A DNA stretch of 64,000 nt, taken from positions 248,001 through 312,000 of the forward strand of contig NZ_OMPQ01000002.1 in NCBI RefSeq assembly GCF_900313025.1, in the 5' to 3' direction. The translations under genes and the position numbers were made by a program. This DNA comes from Pseudophaeobacter sp. EL27 (GTDB lineage: Bacteria; Pseudomonadota; Alphaproteobacteria; Rhodobacterales; Rhodobacteraceae). The notes beneath the pieces were generated by a model that saw only the letters and a program-made list of their open reading frames with translations, was not told where the DNA came from and searched no databases. Position 1 is the first letter of the stretch; every line of letters starts with the position of its first letter. Below are positions 1 through 8,697 of this stretch, piece after piece.

Positions 1-560
1 GGAGACAACCGCGACATATAATGAAGAAACATACCACTGTAGTTGGCTGGTGGGTTTGCCCCCTTCTCCACCCGAATTGTTGTCTTGAGCATCTCAAACT
101 CCCCCTCGTACCCTCGGTGAAACAGCACAAGTTCAATGACATTCTCCAGGGCCGTTTCGTACTCTGAGTGGAAACCGCGAAGAGAGAAATTCCATCGGAT
201 CTGGGAGCTAGAAATACAGCGCCTATCGCGCCCAGAGACAAGATCTGCGCAAAACTGTCTGCGGTCGGCCAGATAAATCTGCTCAAGTGAATCATAGAGG
301 TCAGAAACATAAGGCGAGATGGTTTCAAGCCGCGCGACCACCGCGCCGCCGCAGGTCAAACAGGAGAATTCAATTGCCTCCGGCAAGACTGTAGTGTCCC
401 AAACACCAGCCTCCTCCATGCGCTGGAACTGCGGCGTCTTTGTGACAAGGGAGAACCGGTTTTCGCCTGCTTGGGCTGACAAGGCGGCCGAAAGACCTGA
501 AAACACAAAAAGAAGAAGCATCACCGCAAGGGTCGCTAAAGGAAATCTGCTCTGTCGCAT
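1..560 (-). CDS. Secreted protein of unknown function (3' part beyond window)
   Basis: The frame starts with ATG at 558-560 and is still open at base 1, so only about 186 N-terminal codons are visible. Residues about 6-28 form a hydrophobic stretch followed by an SAQA-G segment, a typical Sec signal peptide with cleavage after the Ala. The mature part carries a CLTC motif and two further cysteines (FCADL, RRCIS), which suggests disulfides or metal binding in the periplasm. It is divergent from zapE. I do not recognise the family, and the C-terminus is not available here. The frame was translated by hand without a stop. Confidence 0.6.
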   Translation of the reverse strand, partial: MRQSRFPLATLAVMLLLFVFSGLSAALSAQAGENRFSLVTKTPQFQRMEEAGVWDTTVLPEAIEFSCLTCGGAVVARLETISPYVSDLYDSLEQIYLADRRQFCADLVSGRDRRCISSSQIRWNFSLRGFHSEYETALENVIELVLFHRGYEGEFEMLKTTIRVEKGANPPANYSGMFLHYMSRLS

Positions 561-677
561 GCCTCGTCCTGTTCAATCTCAGCTCAGAGGAGATCATGCC
601 ATCCGGTATCGATCCTGTCACTCCAGAAGAGACTGCGCAGACTTCCCATCGTCAGGCCTTCGCGGTAAGCCTAGCCC

Positions 678-1751
678 ATGACTGATCTCAGCACGCTTTA
701 TGCCCAAAAGATTGCCAATGGTGATCTGCGCCCCGACCCCGCCCAGGAAGTGGTTCTGCCGCAATTCGACCGGATCTCGGCCGGGTTGCAGGCCGAGCCA
801 GTGAAACGCGGGCTGTTCCGTCGCGCCAGCCCCGCCCCCGCACCCAAGGGTCTGTATCTTTGGGGCGGAGTTGGTCGCGGCAAATCCATGTTGATGGATC
901 TCTTTGTCGACAGCCTTGGTGATATCCCGTCTCGGCGCGTGCATTTCCATGCCTTCATGCAGGAAATCCACGCCAAGATGCATGCCGCCCGCCAGGACGG
1001 CGTGCAGGATGCACTGTCGCCGGTCGCGCAGGAGGTGGCCGCCTCGGTCCGGGTCTTGGCATTTGACGAGATGCAGATCTCTGACATCACCGATGCGATG
1101 ATTGTTGGCCGCTTGTTTGAGGCCCTTTTTGCAGCGGATGTCTGTGTTGTCACCACCTCCAACCGGCTACCAGATGAGCTGTATAAAAACGGGTTGAACC
1201 GGCAGCTCTTCCTGCCCTTCATTGATCTTATCAAAGACAAGATGGAAGTCTGGGAGATGGTCAGCCCGGTGGACTACCGTCAGGACAGGTTGAAGGGCAG
1301 CGAGGTCTATTTTGCCCCGGCGGATGCTGCGGCGCGAGAGGCCTTGCAATCGATCTGGCAGGATCTCTCAGGCGGTAAGGCACAACCCCTGACTCTGGAG
1401 GTAAAGGGGCGTGAAGTGGTGCTCCCGGCTTTTCGCAACGGTGTGGCACGGGCGACGTTTTTTGACCTCTGCGGCAAAATGCTTGGCCCTGGCGATTACC
1501 TGGCGATTGCTGAGGAGGTGAAGGTGCTGGTGCTTGAGGGCATCCCCCGGCTCAGCCGCAACAACTTCAACGAGGCCAAACGCTTTGTGACCCTGATAGA
1601 TGCCCTCTATGAGGCGCGGGTCCGGCTGATCTGCACGGCGGCGGCCGAGCCGGAGTTTCTCTATGTCGAGGGAGACGGAGCGTTTGAATTTGAACGCACC
1701 GCCTCACGGCTGCGCGAAATGCAGGACCAAGATTGGGGACAGGACCAGTAG
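678..1751 (+). CDS. zapE: Cell division protein ZapE (AFG1-like ATPase)
   Basis: This 357-residue P-loop ATPase is of the AFG1/ZapE family. In E. coli ZapE associates with the Z-ring under stress; mitochondrial Afg1 helps turn over respiratory subunits. The Walker A motif GGVGRGKS lies at about 63-70 and the Walker B-like LAFDEMQISD at about 128-136. The conserved FxHF-type segment (RRVHFHAFM) and the later SRNNFNEAKRF region, which is typical of the family, are both present. Length matches the usual 350-390 residues. The gene is followed by hairpins and an intergenic repeat, and is convergent with folC. Confidence 0.95.
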   Translation: MTDLSTLYAQKIANGDLRPDPAQEVVLPQFDRISAGLQAEPVKRGLFRRASPAPAPKGLYLWGGVGRGKSMLMDLFVDSLGDIPSRRVHFHAFMQEIHAKMHAARQDGVQDALSPVAQEVAASVRVLAFDEMQISDITDAMIVGRLFEALFAADVCVVTTSNRLPDELYKNGLNRQLFLPFIDLIKDKMEVWEMVSPVDYRQDRLKGSEVYFAPADAAAREALQSIWQDLSGGKAQPLTLEVKGREVVLPAFRNGVARATFFDLCGKMLGPGDYLAIAEEVKVLVLEGIPRLSRNNFNEAKRFVTLIDALYEARVRLICTAAAEPEFLYVEGDGAFEFERTASRLREMQDQDWGQDQ

Positions 1752-1762
1752 GCAAGCTGAAA

Positions 1763-1793
1763 AAGGGGCCTTGCCCCCTCGCGCCAAAGGCGC
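1763..1793 (+). terminator. Hairpins after zapE
   Basis: Two short inverted repeats lie just past the zapE stop. One is GGGGC-ctt-GCCCC (1765-1777) and the next is GCGC-caaag-GCGC (1781-1793). Neither is followed by a clear T-run, so termination is only a suggestion; the intergenic repeat at 1833-1910 may contribute. Confidence 0.3.
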
Positions 1794-1832
1794 TCACCCC
1801 CAGGATATTTTGGGCCAAATGAAAGAGAGACC

Positions 1833-1910
1833 GCGCCGCGTCAGCGGCGCTGGGCCCAAGGGGCGAGGATCATTCTGCAAGAATGTTCCGAGACGGGCGG
1901 GAGCCTCCCT
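1833..1910 (-). repeat. Intergenic repeat family, copy A
   Basis: One copy of a dispersed repeat found six times in this window, in minus orientation here. Read on the minus strand it runs GGCTCCCGCCCGTCTCGG, then a variable hairpin CATTCT-tgc-AGAATG, then a C-rich arm with TTGGGCCCAGCG, then a GC-rich hairpin CGCCGC-tga-CGCGGCG. It sits between the convergent genes zapE and folC. The other copies are at 26296, 26548, 53582, 59971 and 60081. Confidence 0.75.
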
Positions 1911-1923
1911 TCGCCAGCTCTGA

Positions 1924-3198
1924 TTAACCGTTCTCCCGCAGGATATGGCCTGCAAGGTAAAGGGAGCCACAGATCAACACGCGGGAGTCCGGTGCTTTTT
2001 GCAAGATTGCCTGCAAAGCCTCTGCCGTGGTATTGGCAGTTGCGGCCTCCAGTCCCACCGATTGCGCCGCAGCCTGGGTTGCCTCGGCGGGTAGCGTGTT
2101 GATCTCATCCGGTATTGAGATTGCTGTGAGGCTTGCAGCCTGCCGGGCCAGCGGGGCCAGATATCCGCTGACATCCTTGGTATTGAGCATACCGCAGATC
2201 AGATGGGTTGGTCGTTTTGGCAAGCCCGCCAAGACCTGTTCCAGGGCAAGTCCGGCGGCTGCATTATGGCCACCATCCAGCCAGAGTTCGGCCTCTGCCG
2301 CCATCTCAACCAATGGGCCGGTTTTCAGCCGTTGCATCCGTGCGAGCCAGCGCGCCTGTGTCATGGCGGCCTCGCAGGCAGCGTCATCTGCGCCGAGATA
2401 GCGCAGCGCGGCCAGGGCAGCCCCGGCATTCTGTACTTGGTGCGCCCCCAGAAGTGCGGGCATCGGCAGGTCCAGCAAGCCCCGTTCGTCCTGGAACACC
2501 AGGCGATCCCGCTCCTGGCTGACATGCCACTGCTGACCATAGGCAATCAGGGGCGCGCCCAAGCCTGCGGCTGTGGCCTCGATCACCTCAAGTGCCTCAT
2601 CTGGCTGCGGGCCGACAATTACCGGTACTCCCCGTTTGATAATCCCGGCTTTCTCAGTCGCGATCTTGGTCAGGGTATCACCGAGGAACTGCTCGTGATC
2701 GATGGAGATTGGCGTGATCACGGTGAGGGCGGGCTGGGCAATCACATTGGTGGCATCAAGACGCCCACCCAGGCCCACCTCCAACAGGGTATAATCCGCC
2801 GGGTTGCGGGCAAAGGCCAATAGGCCCGCCACGGTGGTGATCTCAAAATAGGTGATGCTCTCGCTGCCATTGGTGACGTAGCACTCATCCAGAACCTCGG
2901 TGAGATGCTGTTCTGTGATCAACTCTCCTGCCAAGCGGATGCGTTCGTGAAAGCGCGCCAGATGTGGTGAGGTATAGGCATGTACAGATTTGCCCCAGCC
3001 CTCTAGCCCAGCGCGGATCATCGCCTGGGTTGACCCCTTGCCGTTGGTGCCCGCCAGATGGATCACCGGCGGCAGTTTTTCCTGCGGATTGTCCAGACGC
3101 TCCAGCAGGCGCCAGACCCGATCCAAAGTCAGATCAATAATCTTGGGGTGCAGCGCCAGCATGCGGGCGAGGATGGCATCAGAGGTCGGCTGGGTCAT
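1924..3198 (-). CDS. folC: Bifunctional folylpolyglutamate synthase/dihydrofolate synthase
   Basis: Adds glutamate to dihydropteroate and to reduced folates in the cytoplasm. The 424-residue length is normal for FolC. The Mur-ligase-type P-loop GTNGKGS is at about 50-56, and the DHE-like SIDHEQFLGDTL segment and the downstream LDGGHN motif, which starts the C-terminal ligase domain, are all visible. It lies downstream of accD in the same direction, about 100 bp away with a hairpin between. The accD-folC arrangement is common in alphaproteobacteria. Confidence 0.97.
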   Translation of the reverse strand: MTQPTSDAILARMLALHPKIIDLTLDRVWRLLERLDNPQEKLPPVIHLAGTNGKGSTQAMIRAGLEGWGKSVHAYTSPHLARFHERIRLAGELITEQHLTEVLDECYVTNGSESITYFEITTVAGLLAFARNPADYTLLEVGLGGRLDATNVIAQPALTVITPISIDHEQFLGDTLTKIATEKAGIIKRGVPVIVGPQPDEALEVIEATAAGLGAPLIAYGQQWHVSQERDRLVFQDERGLLDLPMPALLGAHQVQNAGAALAALRYLGADDAACEAAMTQARWLARMQRLKTGPLVEMAAEAELWLDGGHNAAAGLALEQVLAGLPKRPTHLICGMLNTKDVSGYLAPLARQAASLTAISIPDEINTLPAEATQAAAQSVGLEAATANTTAEALQAILQKAPDSRVLICGSLYLAGHILRENG

Positions 3199-3253
3199 GG
3201 GGCATACTCAACAACAGCAAAGGGAGAGAAAAAGGTCACCAAAACGGCAAACA

Positions 3254-3274
3254 GCCCGCCCTTAGAAGGCGGGC
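3254..3274 (-). terminator. Hairpin between accD and folC
   Basis: A perfect 7-bp inverted repeat, GCCCGCC / GGCGGGC, has a 7-nt loop. On the minus strand it is followed by TGTTTG, so it could be a weak intrinsic terminator or attenuating hairpin that separates accD from folC. Confidence 0.45.
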
Positions 3275-3298
3275 CGCGTCAAAACACTATAGGGCTAT

Positions 3299-4243
3299 TC
3301 AGCTTTCTGCTGCAGGGGTCTGTGCGGCATCTTTAGCCTCATTCGCGGCCTCTTCGCCTGCTTCTGGTGCTGGCAGATCACCGACCACCTGTGGCGACAT
3401 CCCCATCAACATGCGAATAATGGTGATCAGCTCAGCGCGCATTTCGGTGCGCGGGATCACCCGGTCCAGCATGCCGTGATCCAGCAGGTATTCGGCGCGT
3501 TGGAAACCTTCGGGCAGTTTTTCGCGGATGGTCTGTTCAATAACCCGGGGACCGGCAAAGCAGATCAGCGCGTTGGGTTCGGAAATATGCACATCCCCCA
3601 ACATCGCGTAAGACGCCGTCACACCGCCAGTGGTGGGATGGGTCAGCACCACGATATAGGGCAAGTTGGCCTCTTTCAGCATCTGCACCGCAACAGTGGT
3701 CCGGGGCATCTGCATCAACGACAGGATACCTTCCTGCATGCGGGCGCCACCAGCCGCTGAGAACAGCACCAGCGGGCGGCCCAGTTTGACGGCCTCTTCA
3801 GCTGCGGCGATGATCGCATTACCGACATACATGCCCATGGAGCCGCCCATAAAGGAGAAGTCCTGCGCTGCGGCCACAATGGGGGTGCGGCCAATCTCGC
3901 CGGCGGCCACCAGCATGGCCTCTTTTTCATCGGTCTTCTTCTGCGCCGCCTTCATGCGGTCGGGGTATTTTTTCTGGTCGCGGAACTTCAGCGGATCGGC
4001 GATCGGCTCGGGCACCGTGACCTCGGTGAAGACCCCGCCATCAAACAGCGCGGTGAAACGATCACGCGGGGTGATATGCATATGATGCCCACAGCTGGTG
4101 CAGACATTCTGGTTGTCGCTCAGCTCACGGTGAAACAGCATGGTGCCGCATTCGCTACACTTCTGCCAAAGATTCTCGGGCACTTCGCGACGCGAAAACA
4201 GCGAGTTGATCGTTGGGCGGACGTAGTTGGTGATCCAGTTCAT
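3299..4243 (-). CDS. accD: Acetyl-CoA carboxylase carboxyltransferase subunit beta
   Basis: Carboxyltransferase beta subunit that, with AccA, transfers the carboxyl group from biotin to acetyl-CoA to make malonyl-CoA for fatty acid synthesis. The N-terminal four-cysteine zinc ribbon is intact (Cys29, Cys32, Cys48, Cys51). The core shows GGARMQEG and the [14 protein letters not shown] segment of the crotonase-like fold. The 314-residue length is normal, with an acidic, Ala-rich C-terminal tail. It lies downstream of the CPBP protease gene with a 74-bp gap, so it may be transcribed with it. Confidence 0.98.
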   Translation of the reverse strand: MNWITNYVRPTINSLFSRREVPENLWQKCSECGTMLFHRELSDNQNVCTSCGHHMHITPRDRFTALFDGGVFTEVTVPEPIADPLKFRDQKKYPDRMKAAQKKTDEKEAMLVAAGEIGRTPIVAAAQDFSFMGGSMGMYVGNAIIAAAEEAVKLGRPLVLFSAAGGARMQEGILSLMQMPRTTVAVQMLKEANLPYIVVLTHPTTGGVTASYAMLGDVHISEPNALICFAGPRVIEQTIREKLPEGFQRAEYLLDHGMLDRVIPRTEMRAELITIIRMLMGMSPQVVGDLPAPEAGEEAANEAKDAAQTPAAES

Positions 4244-4317
4244 ATCATGCCTCTGTCAGAGCCGTTTGGCGGCGGCCAGTTTGGACACCAGATAAGCTGC
4301 CTTGCTCAGAATTGCAA

Positions 4318-5208
4318 TCAGCGCCGTATCACCAGCCGTGCCGCCAGCCACAGAACCAGCATGGTGGCGCAATCCACCATCAGCCAGGGGCGCATTTCCG
4401 CGACATCCGACATCTCATAGGGCAGCAAATAGAGCGCCAGCCCATGCAGGCTGCTGGGTGACCCGAGGACAAGCAAGGCCACGATGTTATTGACAAAATG
4501 CACTGCAATGGCGGGTCCCAGGGTGCCGGCGCGCGCCGTGAGATCTGCCATCAACAGGCCAAACCCCATGGCCCACAGACAGATCAGCAGGGCATTGTCC
4601 CCGGCAACCTGTGGCATGTAGTGGGCCGCGCCAAACAGAGCTGCGGGCAGCCCAAGCCAGACCAGCGGGTTTTGGAATCGCGCCGCCAGCCCTTGTTGCA
4701 GATAGCCGCGAAACACCAGTTCTTCAGCGCTGACCTGCACCAGCAGGGCCAGCAGTGACAGGGGCAACAGGCCGAGCCAGACCGGCCAGCTCAGATTGGC
4801 GGTCAGCGGCGCGCCAAAATCATAGGGTGGCAGAATGAGCAGGGTGGCAAAGATCGCCAATCCCGCCAGACTGCAACGCACGAACTGCTGCAGCATCAGC
4901 CCCGGCGCCCCGACCAGACTGAGCAGGCTTCGGTGCTGCAGCATAGCTGCTGCCAGCCCGACCCCGAGGGTCAGAAAACCAAAGCTTGCCAGCAGGACCT
5001 GCAGGGCAAGCGGGGTGCGGCCCTGTTCCAGCGCGATCAGCCAGTCGAGGGAGGTAAAGCGCAGCAGGGTCAGGAAAAGCACCAGATTGAGCGCATAACT
5101 GAGTGCAGCAATCATCCCGAGCCCCAGCAGCAAACGCCAGAGCTGCGGCTTGGACCGGCCCGGCGCCACCAGCGCCTCATGGGCTGGGTAAGCTGATCCA
5201 AGGCTCAT
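4318..5208 (-). CDS. CPBP family intramembrane glutamic endopeptidase
   Basis: A 296-residue polytopic membrane protein with about eight hydrophobic segments. The CPBP (Abi/CAAX-protease-like) catalytic motifs are all visible: EExxxR as E162-E163-R167, a histidine in FGAAH (His196), and HFVNN (His237, Asn241). The enzyme therefore looks active. Its start overlaps the stop of the upstream pseudo-ABC gene by 4 bp (ATGA at 5205-5208), implying translational coupling. Substrate and role are unknown; context suggests it works with the pseudo-ABC/cNMP-binding protein. Confidence 0.85.
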   Translation of the reverse strand: MSLGSAYPAHEALVAPGRSKPQLWRLLLGLGMIAALSYALNLVLFLTLLRFTSLDWLIALEQGRTPLALQVLLASFGFLTLGVGLAAAMLQHRSLLSLVGAPGLMLQQFVRCSLAGLAIFATLLILPPYDFGAPLTANLSWPVWLGLLPLSLLALLVQVSAEELVFRGYLQQGLAARFQNPLVWLGLPAALFGAAHYMPQVAGDNALLICLWAMGFGLLMADLTARAGTLGPAIAVHFVNNIVALLVLGSPSSLHGLALYLLPYEMSDVAEMRPWLMVDCATMLVLWLAARLVIRR

Positions 5209-8200
5209 CGTGTTTCATCCTCTTTCGGCTCAAACCCTGTATCGCCGCTTGGCAGCTCAACTTTTGGCGCCACCTCACCCGATAAACCCATGGTCAACAA
5301 GCCCTCTTCTCTGACCTTGGTCGCCAGAGCCACCAAATGCCCCGAGACCGTTTCCAGCAACTGCGTGGCGACGCCCGCATCGCTTTCGATCACGGCGCGG
5401 TATTCTTCGGCACCGATGCGCAGGAACAGGCAGGGTGCGGCAGCCCGGAGATCCAGTTCACGTGGCTGCCGCAGAATTACAGCCAAATCCCCAATCAAAC
5501 GCCCCGGTTCGATGACCGAGATTGGCGCCATGCCCTCCGGCGCATCCGGCCAGTCCAATTCCGCCTGCCCCTCAAGACAGAGATAGACTGCATCGCCAAT
5601 TTCACCGCGTGCAAAGACCAGATCGCCCTGCGCAACCCGATGCCATTGCGCCGAAAAAGCCAGCAGGCGCTGGTTGCGCGAATCCAGCTGAGCAAAAAGA
5701 TCAGCCCGGCCAATCACATCCAGCTTTTGGTGGAAGTCTTCGGCAACCAACCCCTCTGGGCGGCCCTGCTGCCGTCGCTCAACACGCTCAGTCGGGCCAT
5801 CAATATGGCCATCCCGGATTTCAACAAACAGATCATAGCGTTCGGGGTGGCGGAACTCATCTTCCAGAAAGATCATCGTGGAGGCAGGCATTAGCGCCCG
5901 CAGCCTGTCGCGGGTGCGCAGACGACTGTCCGAATTATGGCTGGCCAGGGCCCGATCCAGAATCAACAGATCCGGGCGCTTGATTGCTGCACGGGTAAAG
6001 GCCGCGCGTTCCTGAAACACGGGGTCCAGCAGCGATCCCCCCAGCCCGGTGGGCAGATCATAAAGAATCAGGGCCAGACGTTTTTGCAACCCCTGCGCCA
6101 TCACCACCTCGCTCACGATGGCCTCGACCTGGCGTGCCTTATCCCCCGCATGGAGCGAAATCTTGCCAAACAGCGCGTTCTCCATCACCGAAAGCCGCGG
6201 GACATAGACACCGGAATCCAGAGCCGAGAACATGCCTTTTGATCGGGCGGTGAGCGCGCCGCCACTGGTGGCCCGGATGTTCAGAATGCGGGCCTTGAAG
6301 GCGCTGGGAAACCCAGGGCCGATCTGCTCCGCCGAGAGCAGGAAGGGGATCGTCATCAGCGCCACCCGGGAGGCTTCGCTCAGCCCCTGGCTGCCGCCCC
6401 TGTGTCGTCCCCGGACTTTGACCTCACCGCTTGGCGTGTTCTCCAGTGCGGCGTGTTCTTCGGCGGCACTGCACAGTCGGCAATATAGCTCTTCTTCCAA
6501 TCCCAGACGTTGAAACAGCGGGTGATCCAGATTCTCGCGGCCAAAGGTTTTGATCAGAGTTTCCGCCACCCCCAGACCAATTCCCAGGGTCTCCTCCGCC
6601 AGCTGCTGATCCCGGATCACATGATGAAACAACTGCCCCGGAGCCAGGAGCTCTTCGGGGGCAATGTCGCGCGTTGGAGTGGCAAAGAGCATATTGCTTG
6701 CCAGCGGCACCGCCGGGTTAAATTCCTGCGGGTCAAAATGGTAGACGGTGCTGTCCAGTCCAGCCTCGATCAGGCGTTGTTTGATCAAGGGGCGCAGCCG
6801 CACGATATGCTTTTCCAGCATCGGGTGTGTGCTAGGTTGTAGCTGGGCGTGCAGAGTGCGGCGAAACAACTGCTGGTCGACCCCCATGGCCTCGATCAGC
6901 TGAAACCACCAGTCGCGCATATCGCCTTCGGAACCCAATCCCGCCAGCGCCGGGTTCACCCAATCTGCCTCCAGCGAGTCCGGGCTATTGCCGGCGCGGA
7001 GAGCCTCGGCAATCTGGCGTTCGGTCTCGGCTGAGGGGCGCGGCAAGCTGGGCGTGCTGCGCAGGGGCATCAGCACATTGTCGCCCAGTGAGCCCGAAAA
7101 CAGATAGGGATGCGAATGCGCATAGCCGATCCGCGCTGCCAGCACCCCCTGATGTAGTGCCTCCAGCCGATGCCCGGCCACGGTAATCGACCCCCGCGTC
7201 GGCTGCACTTCACGGGTCAAAAGCTGGGCAAAGGCCGCCCGTTCGGCATCACTGCTGCTTTTGACCGCCACCCGGGCGCCCTGGGGGATCGTCAAGGACA
7301 GATCCTCGATCACCATGTTGCCCTCAGCGTCGCGCAGGGACACATTGCGGAAAATCACATCACCGCGCAGATGTGGCAGGCTCTTAGGCGTGCCCTCAAT
7401 CAGGGCGGCATCAATCATCCCCTTGGGGGCAAAGCGTTCGGTCATGATCACCCAGCGCAGCCCCATGTCCTGCACCTGATTGTAATAGGTCAACAGCTCC
7501 TTCCAGGGCGCCGACAGATCCTTATAGGCCGCCAGCCCCGCCACCAGGGCCCCGACGGTAATCTCACCGCGGATCGCCAGCACCCCACCTGCCGAATAAA
7601 ACACAAAAGGTGTCATATGGCCGATCGTGTTGTTGAGGAACTTCATGAAGTATTTTTTGTTGTAGATCCGGCGGCGGATATCAAACAACCGCCCCAGCCG
7701 GTCCGAGATCTGCGCCAGACGAAAGCGCCAGCCGCCATTGCCGCGCAGATCGGAAATCCCGGCGGCGGTCTCGCCGATCTCGGCAGCCAGCGCACGTACC
7801 TCCTGAATGCGTTTTTTGTTCAGCAGGTTGATCTGGCGCTGGAGCAGCGGGATCAACCAGGCCTGCAGCGGGATCAACGCAATGGAGACCAGGCCAAACC
7901 AGACGCTTTGCATGAACAAAAACGCCACGATGGTCAGCATCTGCCCCGCCTGAAACACCGGCTGCGCCAGTGCATCCCCCATCAGGCCACCCATGGGCTC
8001 GCTCTCCGAGGTGATCATCGACACCAGCTCCCCCTGGCTGGTGGTGCGGAAATAGGGTTTGGGAAAGCGGATCATGCGGTTGATCAAGGTATAGCGCAGC
8101 CGCCGCAGCAGCCGCTCCGCCGTCACCCCCTTGGCGGTGTTGAGCCGCATCTTCAGGACCCCGGCAACAAGCACCGCAGCCAGAAACCCGCAACACAGCA

Positions 8201-8402
8201 GCAAAAGATACTCTACCTGGCTGATCTCCTGCCCCCAGACCTGAACAATGGATTCTGGCGCACCAATGGCATCATTGATGATCCGCTTGGGCAGTTCCAA
8301 CGAGGCGTAAAGGAAGGGGAAAATCAGCAAGGTCAGTGCCAACAGGCCCAGCTGCTGACGCTTTGAGTAGCGCCAGATAAACGAAAACAGCGTGCGCGGC
8401 AT
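5205..8402 (-). CDS. ABC-exporter-like membrane protein with degenerate ATPase and C-terminal cNMP-binding domain
   Basis: The protein has 1065 residues from ATG 8402, chosen for the AAGGA just upstream; an in-frame ATG at 8453 would add 17. Residues about 15-300 form a type-I ABC exporter membrane domain with five or six helices. An NBD-like region follows but its motifs are lost. The Walker A site reads VKSSSDAERA, with no GxGKS. The signature is LLDPVFQER instead of LSGGQ. Walker B keeps LLILD, but the catalytic Glu is Arg (about 817). No H-loop His is evident. About 280 residues are inserted between two Q-loop/helical segments. The C-terminus (about 890-1025) is a CRP-like cyclic-nucleotide-binding fold with a GDLAV...PRELDL cassette. 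The long intact frame argues against decay, so it is probably a pseudo-ATPase sensor or scaffold. It overlaps the CPBP protease gene. Confidence 0.85.
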   Translation of the reverse strand: MPRTLFSFIWRYSKRQQLGLLALTLLIFPFLYASLELPKRIINDAIGAPESIVQVWGQEISQVEYLLLLCCGFLAAVLVAGVLKMRLNTAKGVTAERLLRRLRYTLINRMIRFPKPYFRTTSQGELVSMITSESEPMGGLMGDALAQPVFQAGQMLTIVAFLFMQSVWFGLVSIALIPLQAWLIPLLQRQINLLNKKRIQEVRALAAEIGETAAGISDLRGNGGWRFRLAQISDRLGRLFDIRRRIYNKKYFMKFLNNTIGHMTPFVFYSAGGVLAIRGEITVGALVAGLAAYKDLSAPWKELLTYYNQVQDMGLRWVIMTERFAPKGMIDAALIEGTPKSLPHLRGDVIFRNVSLRDAEGNMVIEDLSLTIPQGARVAVKSSSDAERAAFAQLLTREVQPTRGSITVAGHRLEALHQGVLAARIGYAHSHPYLFSGSLGDNVLMPLRSTPSLPRPSAETERQIAEALRAGNSPDSLEADWVNPALAGLGSEGDMRDWWFQLIEAMGVDQQLFRRTLHAQLQPSTHPMLEKHIVRLRPLIKQRLIEAGLDSTVYHFDPQEFNPAVPLASNMLFATPTRDIAPEELLAPGQLFHHVIRDQQLAEETLGIGLGVAETLIKTFGRENLDHPLFQRLGLEEELYCRLCSAAEEHAALENTPSGEVKVRGRHRGGSQGLSEASRVALMTIPFLLSAEQIGPGFPSAFKARILNIRATSGGALTARSKGMFSALDSGVYVPRLSVMENALFGKISLHAGDKARQVEAIVSEVVMAQGLQKRLALILYDLPTGLGGSLLDPVFQERAAFTRAAIKRPDLLILDRALASHNSDSRLRTRDRLRALMPASTMIFLEDEFRHPERYDLFVEIRDGHIDGPTERVERRQQGRPEGLVAEDFHQKLDVIGRADLFAQLDSRNQRLLAFSAQWHRVAQGDLVFARGEIGDAVYLCLEGQAELDWPDAPEGMAPISVIEPGRLIGDLAVILRQPRELDLRAAAPCLFLRIGAEEYRAVIESDAGVATQLLETVSGHLVALATKVREEGLLTMGLSGEVAPKVELPSGDTGFEPKEDETR

Positions 8403-8545
8403 GTCTGGTCCTTGTTGCATAAAAGCTGCATGGCAGGGGCTTGCGAATGACACCGACTTGCCGCCCGCAGCAGAAATTGGGTCACTATGTCAAAACTTGC
8501 TAACCCTATGCACCAGATTCAAAAAATCCAAGGTGAACTAGGTCA

Positions 8546-8577
8546 CGCACCTTTACGGTTGCACCCACAAAGGTGCG
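8546..8577. promoter_or_regulatory. Inverted repeat in divergent promoter region
   Basis: A perfect 9-bp inverted repeat, CGCACCTTT (8546-8554) and AAAGGTGCG (8569-8577), is separated by 14 nt. It lies between the divergent pseudo-ABC and lipoprotein genes, which favours an operator or a divergent regulatory site over a terminator. No regulator is identified. Confidence 0.45.
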
Positions 8578-8697
8578 AAATTATTGCGCTAGCAAATCAA
8601 TAGACCCCGGTTGCGGGGCAACAGAGGCTGGCCCCGAGAGGTCAGAAGACCAACAGAGATGATTTTCAGTACAGCGATCAAACCTCTTGGGCAGGAC

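Noticed and set aside
7170-8366. 398-codon frame antisense to the pseudo-ABC gene
   Set aside because: High His/Gln/Arg content typical of a shadow frame; the minus-strand frame has recognisable transmembrane and cNMP domains.
5205-8402. Pseudo-ABC gene as a decaying ABC transporter pseudogene
   Set aside because: More than 1000 codons are open without a stop, the cNMP domain is well formed and the gene is coupled to an intact CPBP gene, so degeneration of the ATPase motifs looks adaptive rather than random decay.
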